From positions 91,621-155,620 of the forward strand of contig NZ_JASJUU010000009.1 in assembly GCF_030125375.1 (NCBI RefSeq): a stretch of 64,000 nucleotides of DNA, read 5' to 3'. The notes below the pieces were generated by a model. It saw only the letters and a program-made list of their open reading frames with translations. It was not told where the DNA came from and ran no database searches. Below, one piece after another: positions 8,120 to 16,378 of this stretch. The translations under genes were made by a program, and so were the position numbers. The stretch's first letter is position 1, and every line of letters starts with the position of its first letter. The stretch is from Pseudoalteromonas umbrosa. GTDB taxonomy: Bacteria; Pseudomonadota; Gammaproteobacteria; Enterobacterales; Alteromonadaceae.

Positions 8120-9520
8120 ATGTCTTTAAATGAAAACGCAATTGGCGCACGTATTGACCGCGGTGCAGAACAGTATTTCGACAAGTACAAGCCATTCATG
8201 GAAGCGCTTGAAAAGAAATCACTACTATCACAAGTACGTTCAATCACGTCTAACGACGTTTATGCGCTTGGTAAGCAGTTAGAAAACTTCGAAATCTACA
8301 AAGATCTTTGTGAAGAAGATGGCACTATCGGTCAACTAGGTAAATTACCTGACGTTGCACTAGAAGTGCTTACAGTTGCTTACGGTACATCTCCACTTTC
8401 TGCGATTGCTTCAATTCAGCCAATCGACGAAGAGCAAAGCACAATCTACTACAAGAACATCGTTGCTGCGACAACAAAAGGTTCAGTAACAGCTGGTGAC
8501 GTTCTAAGCGGCCCAATGGGCGGTGACAACTTCGCAGCTGACGGTTATGCGTCTTCTGCAATTGTTGGTGAAGGCCACAATGAAACAGCAAAAGACACAA
8601 CTGAGTACAACTTCACACTAACGTGTGCACCAGTTCGTGCGGGCTCTGCGCGCATTGAAATTGAATCTCTAGGTCTAGTTGCAACTGACAATGGTTCAGG
8701 CCAGCTTATCGGTTTCGATATTCAAGGTACTATCGATTACAACCTAGGTGTTGTGAAAATCGTACTTAAGAACACGCCAGACGAAGGTCACGCGATCACA
8801 GCTTCGTACCAAACTGATTATGAGTCTGCGGAAGACATTCCTAAGATCCTAATGAAGTTTACTTCTAAGACTGTAACAGCACGTCTATGGGCACTTAAAG
8901 ATACTATCGGTATGCAGCAGTCTTACGCACTACGTCGTCGTTTCGGCATGGTTGCAGAGGACGAAGTAGCACAAGACCTAGTTGCAGCTATCAACTCTGA
9001 GCAGATGAATGCAGCAACACGTATGCTACTTGCTAAAGCGCAAGGTGTAACAACATTCCAAAAAGCAGCACCTTCTGGTATTTCTTACGCTGAGCACAAG
9101 CAAGGCTTCAAAGATGCACTAGCACAAGCTGAAGCAGTGATCTTAGGTAACGCTGGTCGCGGTACAATCTCTGCACTAGTTGCAGGTCGTAACGTATGTG
9201 CACTAATCGGCACATTACCTGGCTTCAACAAGCTATCTGACGGCGCGGCTATCGGTCCACACATCTTCGGTACTTTAGACGGTATCCTAGTTATCCGTGT
9301 TCCTAACCAGCACGTTATGGACCCAGATGAAGCAGTTGCACTTTACAAAGGTAAGTCAAACTTCGAAAGCGCACTAGTATCAGCACCATACATGCCACTA
9401 GTCGTAACAAGTGCACTACCTCATGGTTCTAACCCACTAATGAACCAAAAAGCTGCGGCTGTTTGGGGTGCAATTGACGTACTAGTACCAAACTTCATCA
9501 CTAAGATTAAACTAGTGTAA
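8120..9520 (+). CDS. Major capsid protein
   Basis: This protein of about 466 residues directly follows the protease/scaffold gene and ends in a strong terminator, as expected for a major capsid protein. The N-terminus is helical (GARIDRGAEQYFDKYKPF). The protein has an inserted beta-rich segment at about residues 150-245, and a typical late region with a GTLDGILVIRVPN strand. Codon choice is unusually uniform (GGT, CGT, CTA, GCA, AAC), suggesting selection for very high expression. I chose the ATG at 8120 because GAGG lies nine bases upstream. TTG at 8096 and ATG at 8105 are in frame but lack such a site. Similarity to T4 gp23 is inferred from context rather than from a clear motif. Confidence 0.88.
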   Translation: MSLNENAIGARIDRGAEQYFDKYKPFMEALEKKSLLSQVRSITSNDVYALGKQLENFEIYKDLCEEDGTIGQLGKLPDVALEVLTVAYGTSPLSAIASIQPIDEEQSTIYYKNIVAATTKGSVTAGDVLSGPMGGDNFAADGYASSAIVGEGHNETAKDTTEYNFTLTCAPVRAGSARIEIESLGLVATDNGSGQLIGFDIQGTIDYNLGVVKIVLKNTPDEGHAITASYQTDYESAEDIPKILMKFTSKTVTARLWALKDTIGMQQSYALRRRFGMVAEDEVAQDLVAAINSEQMNAATRMLLAKAQGVTTFQKAAPSGISYAEHKQGFKDALAQAEAVILGNAGRGTISALVAGRNVCALIGTLPGFNKLSDGAAIGPHIFGTLDGILVIRVPNQHVMDPDEAVALYKGKSNFESALVSAPYMPLVVTSALPHGSNPLMNQKAAAVWGAIDVLVPNFITKIKLV

Positions 9521-9543
9521 TGAAGTTAGGGAACTAACTTATT

Positions 9544-9570
9544 AAAAGGCAGCTTAGGCTGCCTTTTTTA
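9544..9570 (+). terminator. Strong terminator after the capsid gene
   Basis: AAAGGCAGC at 9545-9553 pairs with GCTGCCTTT at 9558-9566 around TTAG and is followed by a T run. It closes the head operon. Confidence 0.92.
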
Positions 9571-9749
9571 TTGCCCGTAATATTGCCTAGTGCTCAGTAA
9601 AAGTGCCTAAATTCAACCGTGCTGATAACCCATCCATCGCATATACCTTGTTGCATTCATTGCATATTTTAATTATCTTAGCTGCTTAATTAACGCGCTT
9701 AAATACTCTGCATCACACTCACTGCGGCGCAAGCAAAAGGAATAAATCG

Positions 9750-10271
9750 ATGAAAGACATCATAGACATTAAAGATGACGAGATGGTTGTTTGGCAAACC
9801 CCAAAAACGGCCACGGGGGAGAATCATCCTAGAGAATACCCGATGGCGACTGGGATTATTATAAAAACAGACTCAGAAGATGATGCAGCACTGTTTTCTT
9901 ATCACAACTTTAAAACTTTACTTGATGGCGACTGGGTAATGCTTCTTGTATATAGTGAAGATGCAACCGAGCATGCGGAGCTAAAATTGTTTCATTTTGA
10001 CCAGTTTACTCTCGTCGAAGAAGACGAACAGAATTACTACAGCACCTATTTTGAAAATGGTCAGGTTAAAGTCGCCGCCGTTGGCAAGCCAAACCATGCA
10101 TCAGAACAAGCCCTGCGCGTGTTTGCTACCATCATGCACTATAACTATGATTTTATCGCGCGCTTCACACTGGGCGATGTGAGCAAACTATTCCTTGCTG
10201 ATGAAGACATCAGTGAGATTTTCTATCACAGTGTCAAAGGCCAACCATTGGTTGAGCATAATATTATCTGA
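9750..10271 (+). CDS. Hypothetical protein, paralogue of the next gene
   Basis: This 173-residue acidic protein has no family I recognise. It shares a clear pattern with the downstream 161-residue protein: a GDW motif, YYSTYFENGQV, an AVGKP turn, AL-x3-A-x-I-x2-YN, and a C-terminal Y/H-x-VKG. The two are therefore diverged tandem duplicates. It lies just after the capsid terminator. The ATG follows AAAAGGAATAAATCG, a good ribosome-binding site. The mixed beta pattern suggests a small globular cytoplasmic protein. Function is unknown. Confidence 0.75.
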   Translation: MKDIIDIKDDEMVVWQTPKTATGENHPREYPMATGIIIKTDSEDDAALFSYHNFKTLLDGDWVMLLVYSEDATEHAELKLFHFDQFTLVEEDEQNYYSTYFENGQVKVAAVGKPNHASEQALRVFATIMHYNYDFIARFTLGDVSKLFLADEDISEIFYHSVKGQPLVEHNII

Positions 10272-10306
10272 TCGGAAACATCATGGCTGACGCTCTTTCA
10301 ATATCA

Positions 10307-10314
10307 TTGTACAA
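10307..10314 (+). promoter_or_regulatory. TTGTACAAT promoter/operator element
   Basis: The palindrome lies 34 bp upstream of the next start. It runs directly into TATAAT (10314-10319), so the palindrome overlaps or abuts a perfect -10-like hexamer. Confidence 0.55.
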
Positions 10315-10347
10315 TATAATATATTTGTACTATGAAAGGACAATGCT

Positions 10348-10833
10348 ATGCATTTTGAGACGCGCATTAGTAAGTTATTGAACAAATTAGATACAAGCGA
10401 CCTATTTGAGCTGTTTGCCATTCACGAAATGGCAAGTTTCAGCAGTAACGCAAAATCAGACAGAGAGCTGTTTTCGTTTGCCGGCCTTGGTAAAGAGCTC
10501 AAAGGGGACTGGTCAATCAATGTCTGGCATTCGGGCAGTGCCAAAAAGGTCAGACTAAAACTAATGAAAATGGACCAGATCTCCAGTAGGAGTAAGTCAG
10601 GGTCTTATTACACAGCCTATATGGATGGCGGCCAAGTACACATTGAAAAAATAGGTCGTCCTGATAAGGTGTCAAGAAAAGCCCTCAAGGCCCTTGCCGC
10701 TATTTTTTATTATAATCAAGACTTGTTATCAGACTTTGCAAAAGGCACTACAAACCTCAGACGAAAAGAACTAAGCGCCGCGCTATATAAAGGCGTCAAG
10801 GGCAAGTCAGTTAAAAGCTATAAATCGGTTTAA
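10348..10833 (+). CDS. Hypothetical protein, paralogue of the preceding gene
   Basis: This 161-residue basic protein matches the upstream 173-residue protein along most of its length (ELKGDW, YYTAYMDGGQV, IGRPDK, a KALAAIFYYNQD helix, GVKG). The upstream copy is acidic and this one basic, so the pair may have complementary roles, for example as interacting partners. It has its own TTGTACAAT/TATAAT element and a GAAAGGACA ribosome-binding site, and ends in a strong terminator. It can therefore be expressed independently of its sister gene. Confidence 0.75.
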   Translation: MHFETRISKLLNKLDTSDLFELFAIHEMASFSSNAKSDRELFSFAGLGKELKGDWSINVWHSGSAKKVRLKLMKMDQISSRSKSGSYYTAYMDGGQVHIEKIGRPDKVSRKALKALAAIFYYNQDLLSDFAKGTTNLRRKELSAALYKGVKGKSVKSYKSV

Positions 10834-10840
10834 TTCCCCC

Positions 10841-10866
10841 AAAAAGCCAGTGTTTACTGGCTTTTT
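10841..10866 (+). terminator. Strong terminator
   Basis: AAAAAGCCAGT pairs with ACTGGCTTTTT around GTTT, giving an 11-bp stem that ends in a T run. Confidence 0.9.
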
Positions 10867-11011
10867 GCTGTCACGACCTCTCACCTACTCCCAGCCTGTG
10901 ATTAAAATTAAAACTATTGACCCACAGCATCCTAACCAGTAAGTTAAATATGTTTAAAAAAGAGACACATCATAACTTTGCATTGACCTGTAACCCTGAG
11001 ACGGAGAGACC

Positions 11012-11269
11012 ATGTATACACGCACACATCACGATACACTTGAAAGTACCACATACTATACGCTCATGAGACAACTGGGTGTCAGTCATGTCACCCTCAG
11101 CAATGGGCTTGGGGCCTATCATATCGATGAAACCGCAGTACAACAGATAATTGATGCCATCGGCACGCAATTAGGCCACAAGCCTTATCAGGTAGCTTTA
11201 GGGGGCCATACTTTGCAAAGTTTCGATGATTTACTCACGATCGCACGTGCCGCCGCAAATGCAACTTAA
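11012..11269 (+). CDS. Small hypothetical protein
   Basis: This 85-residue protein has no recognised family. Its pattern (LMRQLGVSHVTLSNGLGAYHID, then a helix and a GGHTLQSFDDLL segment) looks like a compact alpha/beta fold. The ATG follows GACGGAGAGACC, a strong ribosome-binding site, and the leader motif TGAGAC lies at 10997-11002. It is transcribed separately from the preceding terminated unit. Confidence 0.65.
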   Translation: MYTRTHHDTLESTTYYTLMRQLGVSHVTLSNGLGAYHIDETAVQQIIDAIGTQLGHKPYQVALGGHTLQSFDDLLTIARAAANAT

Positions 11270-11311
11270 CTTCCCTGCACTTTGCCTTGGTTGCGAGCCA
11301 AACATATGGCG

Positions 11312-11319
11312 TTGTACAA
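11312..11319 (+). promoter_or_regulatory. GTTGTACAAT promoter/operator element
   Basis: A directional copy (R-TTGTACAAT) lies 52 bp upstream of the next start. Confidence 0.5.
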
Positions 11320-11370
11320 TAGTTGTAATTGCGCAGCGCATACTTGTATAAACTAGCTTGAGGTAAAACC

Positions 11371-12003
11371 ATGTCAAATACACATTGGGACAGTGCGACC
11401 GCGCTTATTGAGCGCATCGCTCGACTTGATGCCAGACCAGAACTTAAGGTCATTTTAAAGCGTCATTCACATCGCGTAGAATATGCTTTTTACGTTAGAA
11501 CGGCCACAGGCGAGACAGAGCCGGTGATCAAAGTCGGCGAAAAATGGTATTACGCCAACATTGTGGGCGATGAAGAGGTGCCCGCGGAGCGCGTGAGAAA
11601 ACAAGGCATGGTAAAACAGCTATCATTCGACTCAGAAGTGATTGATGAGTCCCTTTGGCCAGACTTAACTACCCGCTGGCACGACTTACTCAGCGATGCG
11701 CATGAACTGGCAACGACCCGAGCTGACTTACTTATTGTTGACGGATTAAAAGTAAGTGGGTCTTTACTTACACCTTTTTGGCAAGGGCGAGAAGAGCATG
11801 AAGCAGGGGCCATCCCGTACACTGTGTACGAAGCACAAAACACATATGAAAAATACCTCGATGAAGTCAACAAGCCGACCACTTTGCATCAAGAGTATGT
11901 GGTGCTCGTTCCTTATTTAGATGCGCTGATCGATGAATTAGAAGCACGTTTACGAGATCAAGCACAGGCCACGGATGCGTTAACCCATGCTGAGGAAATA
12001 TAA
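11371..12003 (+). CDS. Hypothetical protein
   Basis: This 210-residue acidic protein starts after TTGAGGTAAAACC. Residues 20-75 look beta-rich (LKVILKRHSHRVEYAFYV, then EKWYYANIVG). The C-terminal half is helical and ends in an Ala/Glu-rich tail. No catalytic motif is visible and I do not recognise a family. It has its own putative promoter element and is followed by another one, so it may be a single-gene unit. Confidence 0.7.
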   Translation: MSNTHWDSATALIERIARLDARPELKVILKRHSHRVEYAFYVRTATGETEPVIKVGEKWYYANIVGDEEVPAERVRKQGMVKQLSFDSEVIDESLWPDLTTRWHDLLSDAHELATTRADLLIVDGLKVSGSLLTPFWQGREEHEAGAIPYTVYEAQNTYEKYLDEVNKPTTLHQEYVVLVPYLDALIDELEARLRDQAQATDALTHAEEI

Positions 12004-12022
12004 CGAGTCGCCTTAATCATGG

Positions 12023-12030
12023 TTGTACAA
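12023..12030 (+). promoter_or_regulatory. GTTGTACAAT promoter/operator element
   Basis: A directional copy lies 89 bp upstream of the transglycosylase start. Confidence 0.5.
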
Positions 12031-12118
12031 TCAATTAAAATATAAAGTATTGCGCAGCACCAACTTGTGCGCTACCATCAGAGCCTAATTGAACTTAGAT
12101 AACGTGTTAGGCATAAAT

Positions 12119-12763
12119 ATGAATGTCATATTGTCTGCTGAGCAGTATGCAAGACGGCAGAAACAAAAGCGGTTTATACGTCGTATTAAGCTTCCTTTGG
12201 TCGCCACTTTCCTGATCGGCGCATTAAGCTTTACATCGGAAGCTGCGTACCGCTGTGATGAACTGCATCAATTGGATGCATCGCAATTACACACCTTGCT
12301 CAATGCATTTCACCTCGGCTTAGATCATGGCTATGGATATTCTTTGGCGGCCATTGCGTGGAAAGAGTCATTAGCGGGTAAAGTGAAAGTAAACTATTCA
12401 GATCCCTCTTTTGGGGTGTTTCATGCGCACCTAACTTATGCCGCACGCCGCGAAGGTGTCACCAGTAATTTTAACAAGAACATCTTAGCGCAGCGCCTGA
12501 TGGATGATATTCAGTTTGCAGCATCTCATGCCATTATGGAGCTAGACTATTGGAAGTCTGTGCATGGTGACAATAATTGGCGTAAGATTTGGGCCAGCTA
12601 TAACGCAGGCCATAACTGGGAAGCCGTACCACATTACGCCGCTGATATCGCCTATAAAATCCGCGTACTGCAAACCTGCTTCATTCCAAAAATGATGCTA
12701 AACCTCAGTAAGCAAAATTCCCCATCTCATCGCAGCAAATATGTCTTTTTGCAAAGCAATTAA
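12119..12763 (+). CDS. Lytic transglycosylase-like protein with N-terminal membrane/signal segment
   Basis: This 214-residue protein resembles soluble lytic transglycosylases, which cleave the glycan strand of peptidoglycan. The likely catalytic Glu is E83 in AIAWKESLAG. The family hallmark SYNAG lies at residues 160-164, and a YSDPSFGVFH stretch follows the Glu as in SLT domains. Residues 20-45 are a basic stretch followed by a hydrophobic segment, predicting export or membrane anchoring (signal-arrest-release is possible). I chose ATG 12119 over the in-frame TTG at 12089. It could serve in lysis or in penetration of the cell wall. The neighbours do not include an obvious holin. Confidence 0.75.
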   Translation: MNVILSAEQYARRQKQKRFIRRIKLPLVATFLIGALSFTSEAAYRCDELHQLDASQLHTLLNAFHLGLDHGYGYSLAAIAWKESLAGKVKVNYSDPSFGVFHAHLTYAARREGVTSNFNKNILAQRLMDDIQFAASHAIMELDYWKSVHGDNNWRKIWASYNAGHNWEAVPHYAADIAYKIRVLQTCFIPKMMLNLSKQNSPSHRSKYVFLQSN

Positions 12764-13007
12764 TGTGATAGCCGTGCCCTCAGCCACTCGACCAGAACAT
12801 GGGCGCAGGATACAAGTGCTGACCTTGGATGGCCGCATACTGCAACACAAACGTACTTTTTTAAAAGACAGCCAAACGCTTAACACGCTGCTCGATAAAG
12901 TAAAAACCAAACTGCGCACACAGTCCACGCAAAGTCTAGACCCTCACTGGTGGACCGATGTGACGGAGTTAACCACTAAGCGCTATCGCGCCATACATCA
13001 AATTTAG
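12741..13007 (+). CDS. Small hypothetical protein overlapping the transglycosylase
   Basis: This 88-residue basic protein begins within the last 23 bases of the transglycosylase gene in another frame. A GTG at 12765, just after that gene's stop, is an alternative start. Neither has a clear Shine-Dalgarno sequence, so translation is probably coupled. The pattern is one beta hairpin (RIQVLTLDGRILQHKRT) and a helix, ending in an aromatic WW motif. Function is unknown. Confidence 0.55.
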   Translation: MSFCKAINVIAVPSATRPEHGRRIQVLTLDGRILQHKRTFLKDSQTLNTLLDKVKTKLRTQSTQSLDPHWWTDVTELTTKRYRAIHQI

Positions 13008-13021
13008 ATTGAACGGAGAGA

Positions 13022-13570
13022 ATGATGATTGAGATAAGCCATAATTTAACAGATACCACAGATCCCACCCATGAAGAGATCCTCAGTAAAGAAGAACTGA
13101 TCCGCCGTACAGAACAAATGCGCGCCTCATTTACCACCTTGATTGATAAACATGGCTTTGCTGTGATGGGCGTAACGGAGGCATCTGCGTATACCATAGG
13201 GCTGGCGAAAAAAAGCTTACCTGATTTAGTCGTGACCTTGCCGATCCCGCACAATGCGTCGGCAGAAATTATGAAAGCAGTGTGGACAAAGTGGACCAAT
13301 CACGGTTACGCATTAACCCCGCTCACCGTTGAGTTTGGAGAGCTATCACTTAATCTACAATTGCGACCATTGGCACGCTCTAAAGCCCTTCTTGAACAAC
13401 TAGTGGTGCAGGCAGAACTCTTTTATGAAGCATACCCTGCGTATCACAACAACCGTGCGCCGCTCCCTGATTACGTGCAAATTGTTCTGCCAGATCAAGA
13501 TGGCAACTTTCCCACAGAGGCACAATACAATAGCGAAGAGTTTCCACAAGTCGTTTACGACCTAGCTTAA
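13022..13570 (+). CDS. DUF4262 domain protein
   Basis: This 182-residue protein matches the DUF4262 pattern: HGFAVMGV, then AYTIGLAKKSLPDLVV in which the protein reads a 'time/turn' motif, and a C-terminal VLPDQDGNFP followed by a Y-N-x-E-x-FPQ segment. DUF4262 proteins occur in bacteria and some phages and have no assigned biochemical function to my knowledge. The gene starts at ATG 13022 (or the adjacent ATG) after AACGGAGAGA and lies 14 bp after the preceding gene, so they form an operon. Function is unknown, but the family call is fairly firm. Confidence 0.7.
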   Translation: MMIEISHNLTDTTDPTHEEILSKEELIRRTEQMRASFTTLIDKHGFAVMGVTEASAYTIGLAKKSLPDLVVTLPIPHNASAEIMKAVWTKWTNHGYALTPLTVEFGELSLNLQLRPLARSKALLEQLVVQAELFYEAYPAYHNNRAPLPDYVQIVLPDQDGNFPTEAQYNSEEFPQVVYDLA

Positions 13571-13631
13571 TTGTCATGAGCAGTCCTTGGCCAAGCAGTT
13601 GCACAAGGACTCCCCACAAGAGGGTAAAATA

Positions 13632-13970
13632 ATGATTTATAATAATACCTTAGCAAGCAACGAGCACTTCGTCATGATAGCGGTTGTACCGCAAGGGGCG
13701 AGTCCAAAGTCGCTATCTATAGAGCAACAAAAAGCACGCTGGCAAGCAGTTGAATCAACTGCCGACTTTATTCGAGATAAAGTGTTTGAAGACAAGCCAT
13801 TGATGGCCAGTACCCACATTGAGCGTGAAATCAAACCGCGGCAATATGGCATCTTACTGACCATTAATGGAGATGAAAAAAAGCTCACAACACTACTTAA
13901 AGAGGCTGCGAGAATAGCTAAACACAGTGGTATCAATATCGTATCGAACCTGTTAACCCCTGACACTTAG
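13632..13970 (+). CDS. Hypothetical protein
   Basis: This 112-residue protein is the last gene of the operon that begins with the transglycosylase. I chose ATG 13632 because AGAGGG lies upstream; a TTG at 13587 would add 15 residues. It looks alpha/beta, with an N-terminal strand (HFVMIAVVPQG), a central helix, a strand (YGILLTINGD) and a final helix. This resembles a small ferredoxin-like layout, but I recognise no family. A strong bidirectional terminator follows. Confidence 0.65.
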   Translation: MIYNNTLASNEHFVMIAVVPQGASPKSLSIEQQKARWQAVESTADFIRDKVFEDKPLMASTHIEREIKPRQYGILLTINGDEKKLTTLLKEAARIAKHSGINIVSNLLTPDT

Positions 13971-13977
13971 AACAAAC

Positions 13978-14001
13978 AAGCCAGCAAACGCTGGCTTTTT
14001 T
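13978..14001. terminator. Bidirectional terminator between convergent units
   Basis: AAGCCAGC pairs with GCTGGCTT around AAAC, with a TTTT run on the + strand and a weaker T-rich tract on the - strand. Confidence 0.85.
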
Positions 14002-14016
14002 GCGCTCAAAAAGAAG

Positions 14017-14217
14017 TCATCGCGACGAGCACGCCGCTCCCTTTCTTCTGAGTTGATATCCCCATTTTAAAAATCGCCAAAAATAAATCAGCGGTGCGCA
14101 AAGTGCTGCAAGACTGGCAAAGGCGTGTGCGTCACGCGACTTGCCTTCCTCAACGATATACAAAGCAATGCAGGCAACCCACAGCGTAAATATGATATAT
14201 TGGACTATCAACAACAT
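14017..14217 (-). CDS. Small membrane protein
   Basis: This 66-residue protein has two predicted membrane segments, at residues 2-22 and 34-50, and a basic C-terminus (WGYQLRRKG). Its ATG overlaps the stop of the upstream minus-strand gene (TAATG), so the two are translationally coupled. Small two-helix membrane proteins in phages can be holins, superinfection proteins or accessory factors. Nothing here decides between them. Confidence 0.6.
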   Translation of the reverse strand: MLLIVQYIIFTLWVACIALYIVEEGKSRDAHAFASLAALCAPLIYFWRFLKWGYQLRRKGAACSSR

Positions 14218-14717
14218 TAGCCAGCCTCTGCAATCGGATCAGCTTGTGCAGACTCAAGCGCTTCTTCATCATACTTTTCCGCATGATACTGTTCCCAGCT
14301 GCGCACTAAGCCACGCATATGGTCCCAATGCATTGCATAAAGCTTTTTACGAGTCGATAGGTTCGCGGTTGGCAAGTGGATAGGCTTACCATCCAAATCG
14401 GTAATACTGCCATGACCCAGTGGCTCAACTTCAAAATGCCCTTTTAAACTCAGAGAATCCGTCGTGATAAGTACCACCAGTGCCTGTCTGCCCAAAGGGA
14501 TGGAAGGATCATACTGGTTAAACCATGCGCTCAACATCATGTGCTCCATCATTTTGACCTTGCGACTAAAGCACAGGGTATCTTCTAACTTCACCTGTGT
14601 GATCTTACGTACACCCGCAGGGTATCGGCCATCTGCAAAGGCAATCACTTCCAGCTCTTTCTTTTTGCTTGTCCGTGTTACTACACCAAGCATTTCTACT
14701 TTGTTTTCTAGACTCAT
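14217..14717 (-). CDS. Hypothetical protein
   Basis: This 166-residue protein starts at ATG 14717 after TAGGACATT, with the leader motif TGAGAC on the same strand (14736-14741). The N-terminal half is beta-rich with many Lys residues; the C-terminal half is helical and acidic. I recognise no family. It is cotranslated with the small membrane protein downstream. Expression is probably from the minus-oriented TTGTACAAT at 14800. Confidence 0.65.
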   Translation of the reverse strand: MSLENKVEMLGVVTRTSKKKELEVIAFADGRYPAGVRKITQVKLEDTLCFSRKVKMMEHMMLSAWFNQYDPSIPLGRQALVVLITTDSLSLKGHFEVEPLGHGSITDLDGKPIHLPTANLSTRKKLYAMHWDHMRGLVRSWEQYHAEKYDEEALESAQADPIAEAG

Positions 14718-14799
14718 AATGTCCTACTTTTCTCGGTCTCATACTCACACAATCCTGTATCGACTGTGTCATGTCTCAGTTGCACGCTATTTTGCCTTA

Positions 14800-14807
14800 T
14801 TGTACAA
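14800..14807 (-). promoter_or_regulatory. GTTGTACAAT element facing the minus-strand genes
   Basis: Read on the minus strand this is GTTGTACAAT, the same directional form seen upstream of plus-strand genes. It lies 83 bp before the minus-strand start at 14717. Confidence 0.5.
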
Positions 14808-14965
14808 CGTATGTCATGCATATCTGTTGTCTCTATCTTTTGCTGCAATGCGGTCTATGCACAACAGGTTAGCGCGCAGCGTCTTTCAATATGTCCATTA
14901 GGGTAACGGGTTAAAAGGTAGATACCGCTAACTTAACATAATTAGGAGTCTGACTAAAAAATCAG

Positions 14966-15805
14966 CTACACAGAAAACGGGTAACGGATCGCATCATGGG
15001 ATTGATAATTTACCAATTTAAAATCATCGGTCGTCACCCAGGTCTCAACGTCTTCCAACGTTTTGATATCGGGATTTATCCAAATCTTCGGATTAGGGAG
15101 GGGCGAGCGCTTTAATTGTACATCGCGCATCAATTCAACTTGGTTGTCGTAAATATGAGCATTGGTTATATGATGACGCGCCCGACCGGCCTGATGCCCA
15201 GTGATCTGCGCCATCAAGCGCAATAACACCTGTACTTGCGTGGTATTGGCCCCTGCTAAGCCCAGCGGTACATCACAACTGCGCTGATAGCTCTCTAGAT
15301 ATAGGGTGCCATTGCTAAGGGCAAAGTTATGTGTGTGCATACAAGGTCGTAAACACCCTTTATCAAACTCATCCGGTTTATAAAATGTGATGATTTCCCC
15401 GCGGTCATCGCAATTATTTTTAAGGTTATCATACACTTTTCTGATTAGATCAATGCCACCAAAGTCTTTGGCAACCGCCCCGTACACCTTGCCCATATCA
15501 TCCTCACCTTGACGATTCGGGTTCGTAAGCCACTGACTATTTTCATTGGCATTGGCATCCCAAGAGCGGGTGCCTAACTGACGAAAGGTCTTTGCAGAAG
15601 TGGCACCGCGTAAATAGCCAAGCAGCTCAGCAACGGCCAATTTAAAAGGCACTTTACGCGTTGTGACTATCTCAAATTCAGGCCCCGAGCAATCGTATTC
15701 CAACGTTGTACCTATCAAGGTTAAACAACGAGTGCCCGTGCGCGAATTCTCTATCCAGTGTCCATGGTCGAGGATGCGCTGCGCTAATTGTTGATATTGT
15801 TTCAT
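14966..15805 (-). CDS. thyA: Thymidylate synthase family protein
   Basis: This 279-residue enzyme would methylate dUMP to dTMP using methylene-tetrahydrofolate, supplying thymidylate for phage replication. The catalytic Cys is C155 in LRPCMHTHNF. The phosphate-binding QRSCDV motif is at residues 174-179, a conserved ELLGYLRG helix follows residue 60, and the C-terminus ends in the usual hydrophobic tail (IRYPFSV). The usual PCH is PCM here, and the nucleotide-binding LPFN is replaced by LAGAN with a one-residue insertion. Substrate or product could therefore differ, for example a pyrimidine hydroxymethylase. ATG 15805 has GAGAGA upstream; TTG 15814 is rejected. Confidence 0.88.
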   Translation of the reverse strand: MKQYQQLAQRILDHGHWIENSRTGTRCLTLIGTTLEYDCSGPEFEIVTTRKVPFKLAVAELLGYLRGATSAKTFRQLGTRSWDANANENSQWLTNPNRQGEDDMGKVYGAVAKDFGGIDLIRKVYDNLKNNCDDRGEIITFYKPDEFDKGCLRPCMHTHNFALSNGTLYLESYQRSCDVPLGLAGANTTQVQVLLRLMAQITGHQAGRARHHITNAHIYDNQVELMRDVQLKRSPLPNPKIWINPDIKTLEDVETWVTTDDFKLVNYQSHDAIRYPFSV

Positions 15806-15844
15806 TTCTCTCAAGTCTCAATGGTTATAATTTTTATCCAGAAC

Positions 15845-16150
15845 TTAGTACAGATTAAAGCTTAATTGTTGAACCACTTTTAATGCTTCATCACGCGACG
15901 GGACAACAGGAAACCCATTGTAAGTCATAGATAGCGAGTCAAACCTCTCCTGCTCGCCCAATAACTCAACCCAATTTGCCACCGCCTCTTCAAACGAGCT
16001 GGCCACTTGATTACTTAATCGCTCAGGGACAATGTTACCTGTCTCGGTCGTGACGATTGTCCAAAGTTCAAATGATAATTGGTCTTCATGGAGGAACGTG
16101 GTCGTCTCTTCCGTCGAAACAAATGCATTAGCTAGCCAATTTGTATTCAT
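15845..16150 (-). CDS. Hypothetical protein upstream of thyA
   Basis: This 101-residue acidic protein starts at ATG 16150, preceded on its strand by TTAGGAG and by the TGAGAC leader motif (16168-16173). The upstream in-frame extension to 16270 is rejected because it crosses the leader. It lies 39 bp upstream of thyA in the same direction, so they are probably cotranscribed. It is likely a small alpha/beta protein of unknown function. Confidence 0.65.
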   Translation of the reverse strand: MNTNWLANAFVSTEETTTFLHEDQLSFELWTIVTTETGNIVPERLSNQVASSFEEAVANWVELLGEQERFDSLSMTYNGFPVVPSRDEALKVVQQLSFNLY

Positions 16151-16294
16151 AATAAAGATACTCCTAAGTCTCACGCAGCATGCGATAGAATATGTAAAAA
16201 CCGCATACCGACTGAATATTACGCTGAAATCCCCTACGTAGCAATAGAGAAGCTTCAAATAGCATAGCATGTTTTGCTGTGTCTTTTCGATTTA

Positions 16295-16302
16295 TTGTAC
16301 AA
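16295..16302 (-). promoter_or_regulatory. GTTGTACAAT element facing the thyA operon
   Basis: On the minus strand it reads GTTGTACAAT and lies 145 bp upstream of the 16150 start. It shares the divergent region with the site at 16369. Confidence 0.5.
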
Positions 16303-16368
16303 CAAATAAATTTGTGCCATTGAACTATTGATATATTTAGTACATAGTACGGTTTTCAATACAGAGAA

Positions 16369-16376
16369 TTGTACAA
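16369..16376. promoter_or_regulatory. TTGTACAA operator overlapping a ribosome-binding region
   Basis: The palindrome ends two bases before the ATG at 16379, exactly where a Shine-Dalgarno sequence should be. A protein bound here, or the RNA copy of the site, could control translation or transcription of the YqeY-like gene. Confidence 0.45.
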
Positions 16377-16378
16377 CG

